From assembly GCF_030269925.1 (NCBI RefSeq), contig NC_085121.1:9999501-10063500 (forward strand): 64,000 nucleotides of DNA, read 5' to 3'. The stretch comes from Bombyx mori. Taxonomy: Eukaryota > Arthropoda > Insecta > Lepidoptera > Bombycidae. Below are positions 1 to 9,329 of this stretch, one piece after another (the stretch's first letter is position 1; each line of letters begins with the position of its first letter). The notes under the pieces were generated by a model. The model worked only from the letters and a program-made list of their open reading frames with translations, had not been told where the DNA came from and ran no database searches. Both the position numbers and the translations under genes were made by a program.

Positions 1-436
1 CCTCATACAGGTTTCATTGTGAATGACTGCTTACAAGAGACGAAGATTACTCGTATGGAGTGGCCAGCACGCAGCGCGGATATCAATCCGATCGTGTTTT
101 TTTTGCTTAGGTGGGTTTGTACGAGCTCACAGCCCACCTGGTGTTAAGTGGTTACTGTAGTCCATAGACATCCACAATGTAAATGCACTACCCATCTTGA
201 GATATAAGTTCTAAGGTCTCAAGTATAGTTACAATAAAGTTAGAGCATGCATGGGACAAGGTAGGGAGATGCGTAAAACAACGAAACCCTCTCTCAATCA
301 CGCTTCGTGAGCTCAAAATTGCTCTCACAGAGGAATGGGAGGATATTTAGCAAAATCGTATAAGAAACTTGGTGTACAGCATACCAAACCGCGTAAACGC
401 AGTAATTGAAACACGAGGAGGCAATACAAAGTATTA
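1..436 (+). pseudogene. Tc1-like transposase C-terminal relic, split by a Bm1 SINE
   Basis: Frame 1 from base 1 reads PHTGFIVNDCLQE and then RMEWPARSADINPI, the block that precedes the third catalytic residue in Tc1 (DD34E) transposases. The frame breaks at about 92, where Bm1 sequence begins. It resumes after about 245 with EHAWDKVGRCVK and runs through an in-frame TAG (EEWEDI*) to a stop near 436. The E of EHAWD is the expected catalytic glutamate, so the two halves belong to one gene. The left part lies outside the window. The copy is dead: SINE insertion plus a nonsense codon. Confidence 0.8.
92..244 (-). mobile_element. Bm1 SINE fragment (3' part) inside the Tc1 transposase
   Basis: Minus-oriented Bm1: a T-run, then 'gagctcacagcccacctggt', the 'catagacatcca' block and 'aaggtctcaagtatagttac'. 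It is 5' truncated and interrupts the transposase frame. No clear target duplication could be seen. Confidence 0.85.
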
Positions 437-672
437 ATATTTAAGAAAATCATATTGTTGTACAATTTCCTATTTTGGTTTTAAGGCGAGATCAGCAGTT
501 TTTTTTAAAGTAATTTTTAATAAATAAAATGTAGTGACTTATTAATTTTATTACTTTCATTTAAGGGGTGTTATATTGTCTATTAAACACCGTTTATTTT
601 ATTAAGCTAGCATTCTTAGTTTCCAAGATTTATAGGTTTCCTTAGGTGACCCACTTTCATTGCTCTCGATTA

Positions 673-960
673 TCTATTATATATAAATGAATTGTTGTTC
701 GTTAGTCTCGCTAAAACACGAGAACGGCTGTACCGATTTGGCTAATTTTGGTCTTGATTTATTTGTGGAGGTCCAGAGAAGGTTTAAAAGGTAGATAAAT
801 ATGAAAATGCTCGAAATTAAATAAAATATCAATTTTGTTTTTCCTTTGATGTGTCCCCCGTCGGACGGATTCCTTTTGTTTGTTTTAAGTTTATTTTATA
901 CAAAAGCTTAGGTTTTTTATTTATAGATTGAGGCACTACGAAGTCTGCCGGGTCAGCTAG
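673..960 (+). mobile_element. Short non-autonomous Helitron, family D
   Basis: Begins with TC (TCTATTATATATAAATG) after an A at 672 and ends with 'gccgggtcagctag' before a T at 961. This is the Helitron pattern A|TC...CTAG|T, with no terminal inverted repeats. A second copy in the opposite orientation lies at 51388-51691. It has no coding capacity. Confidence 0.8.
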
Positions 961-1079
961 TATTTCATAATATTAAAAAGTGAATATTTAACGTAATTAA
1001 AAAAAAAAAGGTTATTTTATTAGGTTACTTTAAACAAATAGAAATTAACAACATTGTACCGTAGGTAGGTTTTTAACTA

Positions 1080-1085
1080 TTTATT
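1080..1085 (-). other. Candidate polyadenylation signal of the first phosphodiesterase gene
   Basis: AATAAA on the minus strand, about 35 nt past the TAG stop at 1120-1122. Position and sequence fit a 3'-end signal, but the DNA is AT-rich and such hexamers occur by chance. Confidence 0.4.
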
Positions 1086-1119
1086 TTCCATTATCATTTC
1101 GGTGCCAGTTCAAGTCTTA

Positions 1120-2238
1120 CTATTTCAAACAAGGTCCTCGAAGACGAGCCACTCTGTCCGGCTGATCTGAGAACAGACCATCGATCCCTGCATCCAAATA
1201 CGCTCTTAATTCAGCTTCGAAATCTCCACTATTCGATTCTGATTCATTACTCCGGAATTCCGTTGGTAGAAATGCGTTCTCGGCGCGAAATGTATACGGG
1301 TGGACCTTAAGGCCTGCTTCATGTGCATCGTCTACAAATGTAGTCTTAGCACCTAATCGATTGTCTGTATCGCGGGGAATTATGTAGCTTTTGTCAGGAC
1401 CGGCTGCGTGTGCGTATTTGGCGACTTCCTTCAAGCCTTCTTGTGAAGCCATTTCTCCATACGTAAGATTAGTTCCCAGTTCTAGTTGGTCGAAAGGCTG
1501 TAGAGATTTATCACTCTCGAATAGTTGTAACAAACGAAGCCTGGTCTTTGTTTTAAGTTCTTTTAAATTGGTAACTTCGAACGATTGAATATAAACCGGT
1601 GCGGATGGGTCACGGTATCCGTTTTTATGGAGTATGTTCACAACAGGCTCCTCCATTGCCAGACCTAGTTTCTTAAAATGTGTGCTATGTTTTATTTCTG
1701 GATAAATTCCAATAGTTCTTTTTTGACTTTTTTGCAGACCTTTCGCCAGACTAATGATTTCTTGAAACGTAGGAATCGTGAAGGTGCCATCCATACGTGC
1801 GTTGCCAGCTCTGATATCTGGTATGCGTTCTCTAGCTCGTAACGTTTTTATTTCGGCCAGTGTAAAATCTTCCGTGAACCAACCGGTGATAGCAGATCCG
1901 TCCACTGTTTGAGTCCGGTTGCGTGTAGCGAATTCAATACGACTTGCGACGTCGGTTGTCAAACTCAGTTCGTTGTCATGTCGGGCCACAAGTACCCCGT
2001 CTTTCGTCATTACCAGATCAGGTTCGATGTAATCAGCTCCCATGGTTATACTGAGAGCATAAGAACCTAGGGTGTGTTCGGGGACATATCCGCTGGCTCC
2101 GCGGTGGGCAATGATTAGTGGCGAACAGAAATCTGAGTTTAAGAATTCAGAATTGAAATCAAGGTTCTCATTTACTGGAATTCCAAAAGTGATCCCCACG
2201 GTGCTAAAGGAAAGCACCAACAGCCCGAAGATTTTCAT
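1120..2238 (-). CDS. Secreted GlpQ-type glycerophosphodiester phosphodiesterase (copy 1)
   Basis: Encodes 372 aa from the ATG at 2238. Residues 1-20 (MKIFGLLVLSFSTVGITFG) form a signal peptide. The GDPD domain follows: H45 in HRGASG, E72 and D74 in IEPD, H87 in ARHDNEL, and E181/K183 in YPEIK, matching the metal-binding and catalytic residues of the family. The family hydrolyses glycerophosphodiesters to sn-glycerol-3-phosphate and an alcohol. The architecture (HRGASGYVPEHTL near the N terminus, PEIKHSTHF, VHPYTFR and FSDQPD near the C terminus) is that of bacterial periplasmic GlpQ rather than animal GDE/GDPD proteins. The open frame runs 47 codons upstream, but a strong 3' splice acceptor lies 9 nt before this ATG, so that part is intron. 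The CDS itself has no intron. From the DFC motif, 50 of the first 60 residues match copy 2 at 7419-8555. Bacterial origin is inferred, not shown by phylogeny. Confidence 0.92.
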   Translation of the reverse strand: MKIFGLLVLSFSTVGITFGIPVNENLDFNSEFLNSDFCSPLIIAHRGASGYVPEHTLGSYALSITMGADYIEPDLVMTKDGVLVARHDNELSLTTDVASRIEFATRNRTQTVDGSAITGWFTEDFTLAEIKTLRARERIPDIRAGNARMDGTFTIPTFQEIISLAKGLQKSQKRTIGIYPEIKHSTHFKKLGLAMEEPVVNILHKNGYRDPSAPVYIQSFEVTNLKELKTKTRLRLLQLFESDKSLQPFDQLELGTNLTYGEMASQEGLKEVAKYAHAAGPDKSYIIPRDTDNRLGAKTTFVDDAHEAGLKVHPYTFRAENAFLPTEFRSNESESNSGDFEAELRAYLDAGIDGLFSDQPDRVARLRGPCLK

Positions 2239-2265
2239 ATTGCTAACCTGTTGGAAGAAGAATTT
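2239..2265 (-). other. 3' splice acceptor just upstream of the copy 1 start codon
   Basis: On the minus strand the sequence reads a T/C-rich tract, then 'ttcttccaacag' followed by GTTAGCAATATG. The AG occupies 2249-2248, so the coding exon would begin at 2247 with a 9-nt leader before the ATG. This implies a non-coding 5' exon upstream (above 2265) that I could not locate. Confidence 0.7.
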
Positions 2266-3145
2266 TTTTATTTTCCTTTTCAAATGTAATAAGAATAAAT
2301 GTGATTGAATAGATGGTATCGACGGACAAGTATAAATATGTACATGAAATTGTTTCCAGATTTTTTTCAATATTAACAAGATAAACGATACAAATAATTA
2401 ATTCATGATAAAGTTCACAAAGATGCATTTTCTTAATAGTAAGCACCGTGACCTTTTTACATTGCATAAAAGCCAAGGCTAAAATCATTATGCGATAATG
2501 AATAAGAAACGTAATCATTCATAACAATAAACAATTTTAACTAACATTCAAAATGCTCAGTAATGTTTGTAGTATACCTACATAATATGTATATCAGGAT
2601 TTATTTTTAAAATTATCTATTAATTGCCTTATACACAAAATACGAAACGTACCTATACATAATAAATAAATAAAAATGTAAACAAATAATTCTGTGACGT
2701 TTTGATGAACGTGTGAAAGTATAATTACTTTTAATAAACCATAATACAACAATATTTTTTTTTATCTTTTTTCTTGTGACTTACCCAAATATCCGTGAGA
2801 GAACACACAAAAAAATACTGTCACTAAACTAAACAGATCTGTGTAGCTGGTATCGATTGACAGATATCTCGCGATTTACTCCATCCGAGTGGTACAAGTA
2901 CAGACGTTAAATAAAGTGTATGAGACAGGAAAAATATTTTTCGAGGTCGCGCATGAAACGCACACGAGGAAAAGTGATGTCAATATACACGAGTAATTCA
3001 TATAAATACAGGTTTATTAAATTACATTTAAAGTAGCGATGAGTATTTTCTATAATTAAAGGAAGTTTTTCGTTTAGACTCACCAATGCAGTTTTCTGAA
3101 TTAATTTAAAGAATTCATTTAAAGAGCAAAGAAAGAAATTTTATT
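2266..3145. other. Intron/upstream region of copy 1, no gene seen
   Basis: AT-rich unique-looking DNA that should hold the 5' intron and promoter of the first phosphodiesterase gene. No coding frame, RNA gene or clear repeat was recognised. Confidence 0.4.
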
Positions 3146-3857
3146 AACCGACTTCAAAAAAGGAGGATGTTCTCAATTCGACTGTATCTTATCTTATACC
3201 TTTAAACGAGCAATTCTTGTATATATATTATATATAATCTGAATCTCGAAAACGGCTCCAACGATTTTCATAAAATTTTGTATACAAGGGATTTCGGGGG
3301 CGATAAATCGATCTAGCTACGATTTATTTTCAGAAAATGTTGTTTTATTCGTCTTTTCAATAATCAACTTTATCGATAATCAACTTTATGACTCTTCCCG
3401 ATATCTAATGGCAAATAATAATACTATTTTTCTTAATTGAGAGCAACTAACTGCTTTAAAGACACAATATTTCATCATTTTATGTAATTCGTATTTAAAT
3501 ATAATTTCTAAAAAACAGAATTTATCAAAAAAGTAAATGCTGAGCAGAGCTCGGTCATCGTCTAGTGTTTTTTTATGTTTCTTACCTCATTATTTTTGAC
3601 TGGGCAAATTGATTTTGATGATTCTTCTTTTATTAGAAAGCTGACGCTTCCCGTGTTGTCCCATTTTAAATTTAGTCCAGTTCTGATAATGGTATCCATG
3701 AGAAAACCATATAAGTCTTAAATTTGCATTAAGTACGTGCGCGACAAATAGATGAATAACTCATTAGCTCAATATCACGCCAACCAATTTCGATGATTAT
3801 TTTTTAGTGTATATTAATTTGTTTTGGAATATCTTTTTTTTCTATTTGAAGTCGGTT
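3146..3857. mobile_element. Terminal-inverted-repeat element (AACCGACTTCAAA family)
   Basis: Bounded by 'aaccgacttcaaa' at 3146-3158 and its exact reverse complement 'tttgaagtcggtt' at 3845-3857. The interior is AT-rich, contains phrases such as 'ctcgaaaacggctccaacgatt', and is non-coding. It may be a MITE or a remnant of a larger element. A family with these ends is common in Lepidoptera; class unresolved. Confidence 0.55.
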
Positions 3858-4196
3858 TTTTTAAAGTATGTCTATATACAATTATTTAGATATTTATTGT
3901 CTGCGACTTTCTATTGATATTCTTCTATTTTTCTTCATTTTTCGTATGATCGATTTATCAATAACTTGATGTATAATTATATTAATAAAATTACATCAGC
4001 GGGATATTGACCTGTCCCGTCTTGGAAATTTATTTTAACATTTAACCACGTAAAGGATAATCTAAATATGACCATGTTTAGGTTCATCGTTTACTTAGGA
4101 AATATTAAAAATAGTAGGCAGCAGAGAACAATTTTACAGTTTACAAGCAGAAGCACACCGAGCTACTTCGCAGCTCATCTGTGCATAATTTTGAGA
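3858..4196. other. AT-rich intergenic DNA
   Basis: No gene or recognised repeat in this stretch. Confidence 0.35.
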
Positions 4197-4290
4197 TGCC
4201 CGCTGAGTTTCTCGCCGGATCTTCTTAGCGGGTCGCGATTCCGATCCGATAGTAGATTCATTCGCGAAGCAGCTGCTCTTGAGTTAGGTC
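4197..4290 (+). mobile_element. Jockey-clade LINE family B, 3' UTR fragment
   Basis: Contains the 3' hairpin 'cccgctgagtttctcgccgg' paired with 'cttagcggg', followed by 'gattccgatccgatagtagattcattcgcgaagcagctgctcttgag' in shortened form. The same block follows the RT C-terminal frame in the copy at 16222-16612, which identifies it as the tail of a jockey-type LINE. Confidence 0.75.
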
Positions 4291-4301
4291 TTCATATAAT
4301 A

Positions 4302-4557
4302 GATCTCAGTATAGTTCCAACGGTTGCCCCACCCTTCAAACTGAAACGCATTACTGCTTCACGGCAGAAACAGGCAGGGCGGTGGTACCTACCCGCGCGG
4401 ACTCACAAGAGGTCCTACCACCAGTAAACTTGAGACCTTAGAACTTATATCTCAAGATGGGTGGCGCATTTACGTTGTGGATGTCTATGGGCTCCAGTAA
4501 CCACTTAACACCGGGTGGGTTGTGAGGTCGTCCACCCATCTAAGCCATAAAAAAATA
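4302..4557 (+). mobile_element. Bm1 SINE with inverted 5' segment (twin-priming-like)
   Basis: 4302-4427 is Bm1 in minus orientation, from the 'ctgagatct' region back to 'ttactggtggtagg'. 4428-4557 is Bm1 in plus orientation, starting at 'tgagaccttagaact' and running to the A-rich end 'ctaagccataaaaaaa'. The two parts meet in the consensus at nearly the same point ('tgaga') and together make one 5'-truncated Bm1. That is the arrangement left by twin-primed reverse transcription. Two independent insertions cannot be excluded. Confidence 0.75.
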
Positions 4558-5266
4558 ATTACAGACACAAAACTATTTTTACGGCTTAATCTCGCATTTA
4601 TTAATTTGAATTATATTCTTTTCGGCCATTCGAATACTTCATTTTCGCGATAGACTAAGATGCTATTAGATTTTTGTTACTAGAAGTTATTCATTAACGT
4701 TAGACACGAGAAAATTTATGAGAACATTCCAACTTAGTATTTCAATTAAAATTGACACAGAGGTTTCTACTGTGAACATAGAATATTAAAACGTTAATCT
4801 ACCACTAAAATTACTAAGAACTATTAAAATAAACTCTAAAGTACCAGTGTCTTTTTCTGCTATTATCCTCTTTTTTATTATGTGAATAAAACCGTCGTGA
4901 TTTTTACAAAACTCGATATCGCTACTGAATTATAAATTTAAGTGATCGTTGTATTCGTATTACAAGCATGTACATATAAATGAATAAAATCTATGGTAAT
5001 TTTTCCATTCTATAATACGTAAATACCTACATAACGTCAATGCTGGTTTAAACATTTCCAACCTCAGTATATTTTCTAAAACACATTTATTTCTCAAGAT
5101 TCAGTAAACAATAAGTTCTTCTATTATATCGTATCTTTTCCTTCGTGACAATAAAAATTTCAATGCCGTTATCAATATGACATTTAAACTAGTGTACAAA
5201 ATCAATAGGTTCGTATTACTGTTCAGATAGCACAATATATGGAATGATCAGGCGCCCTCAAAATTA
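4558..5266. other. AT-rich intergenic DNA
   Basis: No coding frame, RNA or clear repeat recognised. Confidence 0.35.
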
Positions 5267-5700
5267 TATACAGGGTGTCCCAGAAGAATGGATAATCTTG
5301 AAGCACCTCGTAGTAGAGCTATTGGGGGACACAAAATAAAAACAAAAATAAACCTCTGGTAGTACCCAAATTACGCATTTTTAAAAAAAACTTGATATTT
5401 TCCATACTGCTGTGCGTTTCTGGAACAGCTACAAATAAATCAAATCCATAGGCGTTTTGGTCTTATAATATTCTACAAGGACTATACTAAGGAATATGCA
5501 GGAAATCGTTTGAGTAGCTAGTGTAATTTTTTATACAAGTTAATCTGAACTTTAATTCTAATCATGAAGTTTGGTATTTTTTCATTATTTTTAATTTGGG
5601 TACTACCTAAGAATTTTTATTATTTATTTTTTTTGAGTTCCCAATAGGTCTACTATGAGGTGTTTCAGGATTATCCATTCTTTCTGGGACACCCCGTATA
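5267..5700. mobile_element. Foldback/MITE element with long terminal inverted repeats
   Basis: The left end 'tatacagggtgtcccagaag' is mirrored by the right end '...ctgggacaccccgtata'. The arms remain alignable well beyond the tip: 'aatggataatc', 'cacctcgtagtag' and 'ctattggg', and further in 'ggtagtacccaaatta' on both sides, so each arm is about 120 bp with scattered mismatches. The flanks show TA/TATA. Non-coding. Family not recognised; the TA target suggests a Tc1/mariner-mobilised element. Confidence 0.75.
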
Positions 5701-5870
5701 TACTGGTGACCGGAATTTCCCAGAGTAATGTAGCTCTAACTTTGTTTATTCATTTTATTGGTTTCCTCTTTCGCGCATGTGATTCATATTTAACAATGGG
5801 ATTTCTAAAGCATCAGCTAACAGGATCAAACAAAAACAAAGTTTTTATTTAATTTAATATGAAGGAAGGA

Positions 5871-6112
5871 TTATTAGTGGCCTGAAGGCCTTTCAAGTTT
5901 CACCAGAACAGGTGGCTACCGGACTACCGAATCGGAATCGCAACCCGCTGAGAAGATCCGGCGAGAATCTCAGCGGGCTGATGGATGGGTTAGGTTGCAC
6001 GTCCAACTCTTTGCCGAGTTCGACGAGTACGGTTACGAGAATCCCTAAGCCTGCTCCTAGTGTCAGCTGTACTGAAAGCGTCTAATAGGTCTGATGGATC
6101 CGTAAGGACGTG
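5871..6112 (-). mobile_element. Jockey family B LINE, C-terminal frame end plus 3' UTR
   Basis: On the minus strand the RT C-terminal tail (DPSDPL-like) precedes the hairpin 'cccgctgagattctcgccgg' / 'ctcagcggg', and the element ends in the 'ccttcaggccac' block. Much of the 3' UTR seen at 40576-40775 is deleted here. Confidence 0.75.
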
Positions 6113-6232
6113 AAAAAAAAAAGTTTGATTTCTTCACGTTCGCTCATAGTCAGTATCCATTACTCCCAAGGTTATTATTATTATTCCAAACATTTTATAA
6201 CATACTTTCTATAATCTATATGGTTAAGTTAG

Positions 6233-6242
6233 GTTGTTTACC
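6233..6242. repeat. Target-site duplication of the jockey-A insertion (left copy)
   Basis: GTTGTTTACC, repeated exactly at 6879-6888 on the other side of the LINE. Confidence 0.75.
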
Positions 6243-6878
6243 TTTTTTTTCCTACTTAAGCTGATAGCCTTGAGAGGCTATTTCAGCGTAACCTTAACCA
6301 GTACCTAGGTGAGCTCACGGAGCTCAAACCTGACGACGTTGCTAACACGAACCCTAGCAAGAGCCGTGCTTCGCGGAATCTACCACCGGATCGGAAACGC
6401 GACCCACTGAGAAGATCCGGCGAGAAACTCAGTGGGTTGTGTCTGTGGGTTAATTTACTTGTCGAGCCCTTCGTCGCAAGCGACGGGTTCGACGAGAACT
6501 ATGACCGGTGCTTGAGGTACATAAGGCACCTACTTGAGGCACCGTAAGTGGATCGGGAGGATCCGAAATGACGTGTTTTTGACGTGTTTTCCATTCTGTC
6601 CGCAGAATCAGGAATGTAGTTACCGGCGGCCACGATGAGAGGGTTCTCGTGTCGTGCCGCTTTGTCGAAGTGGCGTATTGATGCCAACTGTAGATACTAA
6701 CGGACTCTAGATCCAGGTCATCATGCAGGTCGATGTTCCTGACAAACCACGAGGCTCCGACGGCTATCCTGCAAAAACGGGATTGAATAACTTGGAGTGG
6801 TTTTAAGCCAGTGCGGGCCGCATGAGCCGATACTACACTTGCATAGGTCATGACGGGGAGTATGCAAGTTTTGTAGGT
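6243..6878 (-). mobile_element. 5'-truncated jockey-clade LINE, family A, with RT C-terminal frame
   Basis: On the minus strand the frame ending at 6450 reads TYKTCILPVMTYASVVSAHAA, then SRFCRIAVGASWFVRNIDLH, the C-terminal part of jockey-clade reverse transcriptases, and ends RRRARQVN. The start is truncated at the TYKTC block. After the stop come the hairpin 'cccactgagtttctcgccgg' / 'ctcagtggg', the family A 3' UTR ('gctgaaatagcctctcaagg'-type block) and an A tail (read as T's at 6243-6250). Perfect 10-bp duplications flank it at 6233-6242 and 6879-6888. It is a dead copy: frame quality falls in the last third relative to other copies. Confidence 0.88.
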
Positions 6879-6888
6879 GTTGTTTACC
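6879..6888. repeat. Target-site duplication of the jockey-A insertion (right copy)
   Basis: GTTGTTTACC, identical to 6233-6242. Confidence 0.75.
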
Positions 6889-7418
6889 ACTGTGTGGTGT
6901 CGACACTAGATTGGAACTCTTAGCGATAGAAAAAAATTTATTGAACATTAAAATACAATTTATTACCACTTAATTTTATAGTCAAGTGTACAATGTGTAT
7001 TGAGATAAACTTTGTGTGTGACGTACTGGTGTATCAAAGATGTTTCATCAACCACGCGGGTAGTCTCGTGCGCTGAGCACAGATAAGAGTAAGTAAGTGC
7101 TACACGAGTCTATTTGTGTCACGAACTTTTCCTCTTCAAATAATATCTTCACTGTACTTCACTGCTCGTATAGCACGAGTCGATAGGAGTGATAAAAACA
7201 ATTATCAGTACTTAACATTTTTTCGTATACACAATAAGCACGTGTCCTTGGCATTTAAATTAAAGATAATTTGTCATTTTGTTTGACTTTTATCAACGCA
7301 TAATTGTGTTCTTAAGACAATAAGAGGATTATCTATTAACACTTAATTACTTCACGTGTGGTAATGTCATATATGTACATTATTTTTCACGTAGGCGTCC
7401 TCGGAAAGAAAATGAAAA
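6889..7418. other. 3' flank of copy 2 phosphodiesterase, no gene seen
   Basis: AT-rich region that must contain the 3' UTR of the gene at 7419-8555. A canonical AATAAA close to the stop was not evident; an AATAAT-like hexamer occurs near 7380. Confidence 0.35.
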
Positions 7419-8555
7419 TCACTCGCAGGGCCCTCTAACTTGAACAGAGATATCAGGTTGATCAGAAAACATGCCGTCTATTCCTGTACTCAGAAATGCT
7501 TTGAGTTCACCTCTAAAATTTCCGATTGCTGATGGCGAAGGATCATCGCTTTGTAGTTCTGCGGGCAGGTAGAGATTTTCGGCGCGAAACGTGTATGGAT
7601 GCACTTTTAAATTGACTGAGTGGGCATCACGAACAAAACTGGTTGGTTGACCTAGCCTGTTATTTTCGTCACGAGGTATGATATATGATTTTTCAGGTCC
7701 AACTGCATAAGCGTACCTTGCGATGTCACGTAGGCCCTCAGGAGTAGCCATATCGCCATATGTAAGATCAGAACCAAGTTGTACCTGATCATATGGCTGG
7801 GCTGTTTTTCTTCCTCCAAGCAGTTGTATTAACCTGATACCAGTAATCTGACTCAATTCTTTTAGATTAGTGACTTCGAACGATTGAATATAAATGGGAG
7901 CTTCAGGTCCCGTGTATCCGTTTTCGTGAAGTAGATCTACTAATGGTTTTTCCATAGCGAGACCCAGATGTTGAAAGTGGGTAGAATGTTTGATTTCTGG
8001 GTAGATACCAATACGTCGTCCGTAACTTATTTCCATGCCTTTTGCTAGATCAATAATTTCTTGCATAGTGGGGATTTCAAAGCTGCCGTCCATTCTAACG
8101 TTACCCGGGCGTATTTCTGGTATACGTTCTATAGCACGCAACATTTTGATTTCAGCAAGAGTGAAGTCTTCTGTAAACCAACCTCTAACTAACGTCCCGT
8201 CGACGTACTGCGTCCGATATCTAGTAGCAAATTGTGGATGCTCTGCGACATCAGTAGTCAATCCTAGTTCATTGTCATGTCTCGCTATTAGATGCCCGTC
8301 TTTCGTCATAACGACATCCGGTTCTATGTATTCAGAGCCCATTGCAATAGCAAGAGCGTAAGCGCCGAGAGTATGTTCTGGTACGTAGCCACTGGCTCCA
8401 CGGTGAGCGATAATGAGCGGCTGACAGAAATCTGCGTCATAATCAATTGAGGAAGATCCTGGATTTCTGTTAAGGGTGAAGGCCAGTATGGCAGTTATAC
8501 CACCGGCGCATAATACTCCAAGTAGTAACCATAGAGCTATTACACGGCCCCGCAT
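7419..8555 (-). CDS. Membrane-anchored GlpQ-type glycerophosphodiester phosphodiesterase (copy 2)
   Basis: Encodes 378 aa from the ATG at 8555. The frame is open further upstream but has no earlier in-frame ATG before a TAA near 8657. Residues 1-4 (MRGR) precede a hydrophobic stretch at about 5-26 (VIALWLLLGVL, then ITAILAFTL), acting as a signal anchor or uncleaved signal. GDPD catalytic residues are all present: H51 in HRGASG, E78 and D80 in IEPD, H93 in ARHDNEL, then YPEIK and, near the end, VHPYTFR and FSDQPD. The predicted reaction is hydrolysis of glycerophosphodiesters to glycerol-3-phosphate on the non-cytosolic side of a membrane. Same strand and same intronless layout as copy 1 at 1120-2238, so this is a tandem duplication. 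The protein ends RGPCE, against RGPCLK in copy 1. The GlpQ-like architecture suggests bacterial ancestry (inference). Confidence 0.92.
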   Translation of the reverse strand: MRGRVIALWLLLGVLCAGGITAILAFTLNRNPGSSSIDYDADFCQPLIIAHRGASGYVPEHTLGAYALAIAMGSEYIEPDVVMTKDGHLIARHDNELGLTTDVAEHPQFATRYRTQYVDGTLVRGWFTEDFTLAEIKMLRAIERIPEIRPGNVRMDGSFEIPTMQEIIDLAKGMEISYGRRIGIYPEIKHSTHFQHLGLAMEKPLVDLLHENGYTGPEAPIYIQSFEVTNLKELSQITGIRLIQLLGGRKTAQPYDQVQLGSDLTYGDMATPEGLRDIARYAYAVGPEKSYIIPRDENNRLGQPTSFVRDAHSVNLKVHPYTFRAENLYLPAELQSDDPSPSAIGNFRGELKAFLSTGIDGMFSDQPDISVQVRGPCE

Positions 8556-9329
8556 TGCATATCTGTTGACAAGTTCATATTCATTAACTAAACGACAATT
8601 CAACAACGTTTTAGTAATTACTAAATCAATAAAAATAAATATGTAGACATTAATTTAAAATGCGAAGATGTTTGAAACAAAAATCAATACTGTATTCCTC
8701 AATTTCATTTCACTGCGGGTTGAAATTATATGCTAATTATTCTGGCATTGTTAAAGTAATTTCCTACATAAAGTATGTTTATTTGCATGTTGCACTATAC
8801 TTCGCTATTAAAACATACCGTTCATAAGCACTACTACAAATAAAACTTGTCTCTGTACAACTATATTTTAATCTAATTGAACACTTTTAATAACAATAAT
8901 ACAGACCGACTACTAACTAACTCATGCGACAAATACACATAAATTCATTTTTCGCTACAACTAAGATGGAAACAAGTAATGTATACTGATTGTAGCGCTT
9001 AAGTCAATAATTCTTATTGATTATGTACCGCGATAAGATTTTTTGTGAATTAGGTGTTGTTGTTGATATTTTTGATTACTTACTGTATACCAAATGATAT
9101 TTCAATACCGGGTACTTTGGAACACAAAAATGGAATAGCGGTTTCATTTATCTACTTTTTTAAGAATAAATTAATATTTTCTAATGATCTAATGATCTTT
9201 ATTTATGAAGTTGCCGTTCAGTGCACCCATGGCACCATCGATGCATCTCTGCAAACCTTATCAAAACGTCCAAACCTTAGCAAAACTAGAAGTCGGTCGG
9301 CGCAAGGTTTATGATGTACGGTTTATGAC
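8556..9329. other. Upstream region of copy 2, no gene seen
   Basis: Presumed promoter and 5' region of copy 2. A 'caacag' possible splice acceptor lies about 10 nt before the ATG but lacks a good pyrimidine tract. The rest is AT-rich with no recognised gene. Confidence 0.35.

Noticed and set aside
2239..2379. N-terminal extension of 47 codons on the first phosphodiesterase
   Set aside because: It crosses a strong splice acceptor and is not protein-like; the signal peptide begins at the ATG at 2238.
8556..8606. Upstream start of the second phosphodiesterase at 8606
   Set aside because: That codon is TTG, not ATG, and the first in-frame ATG is at 8555.
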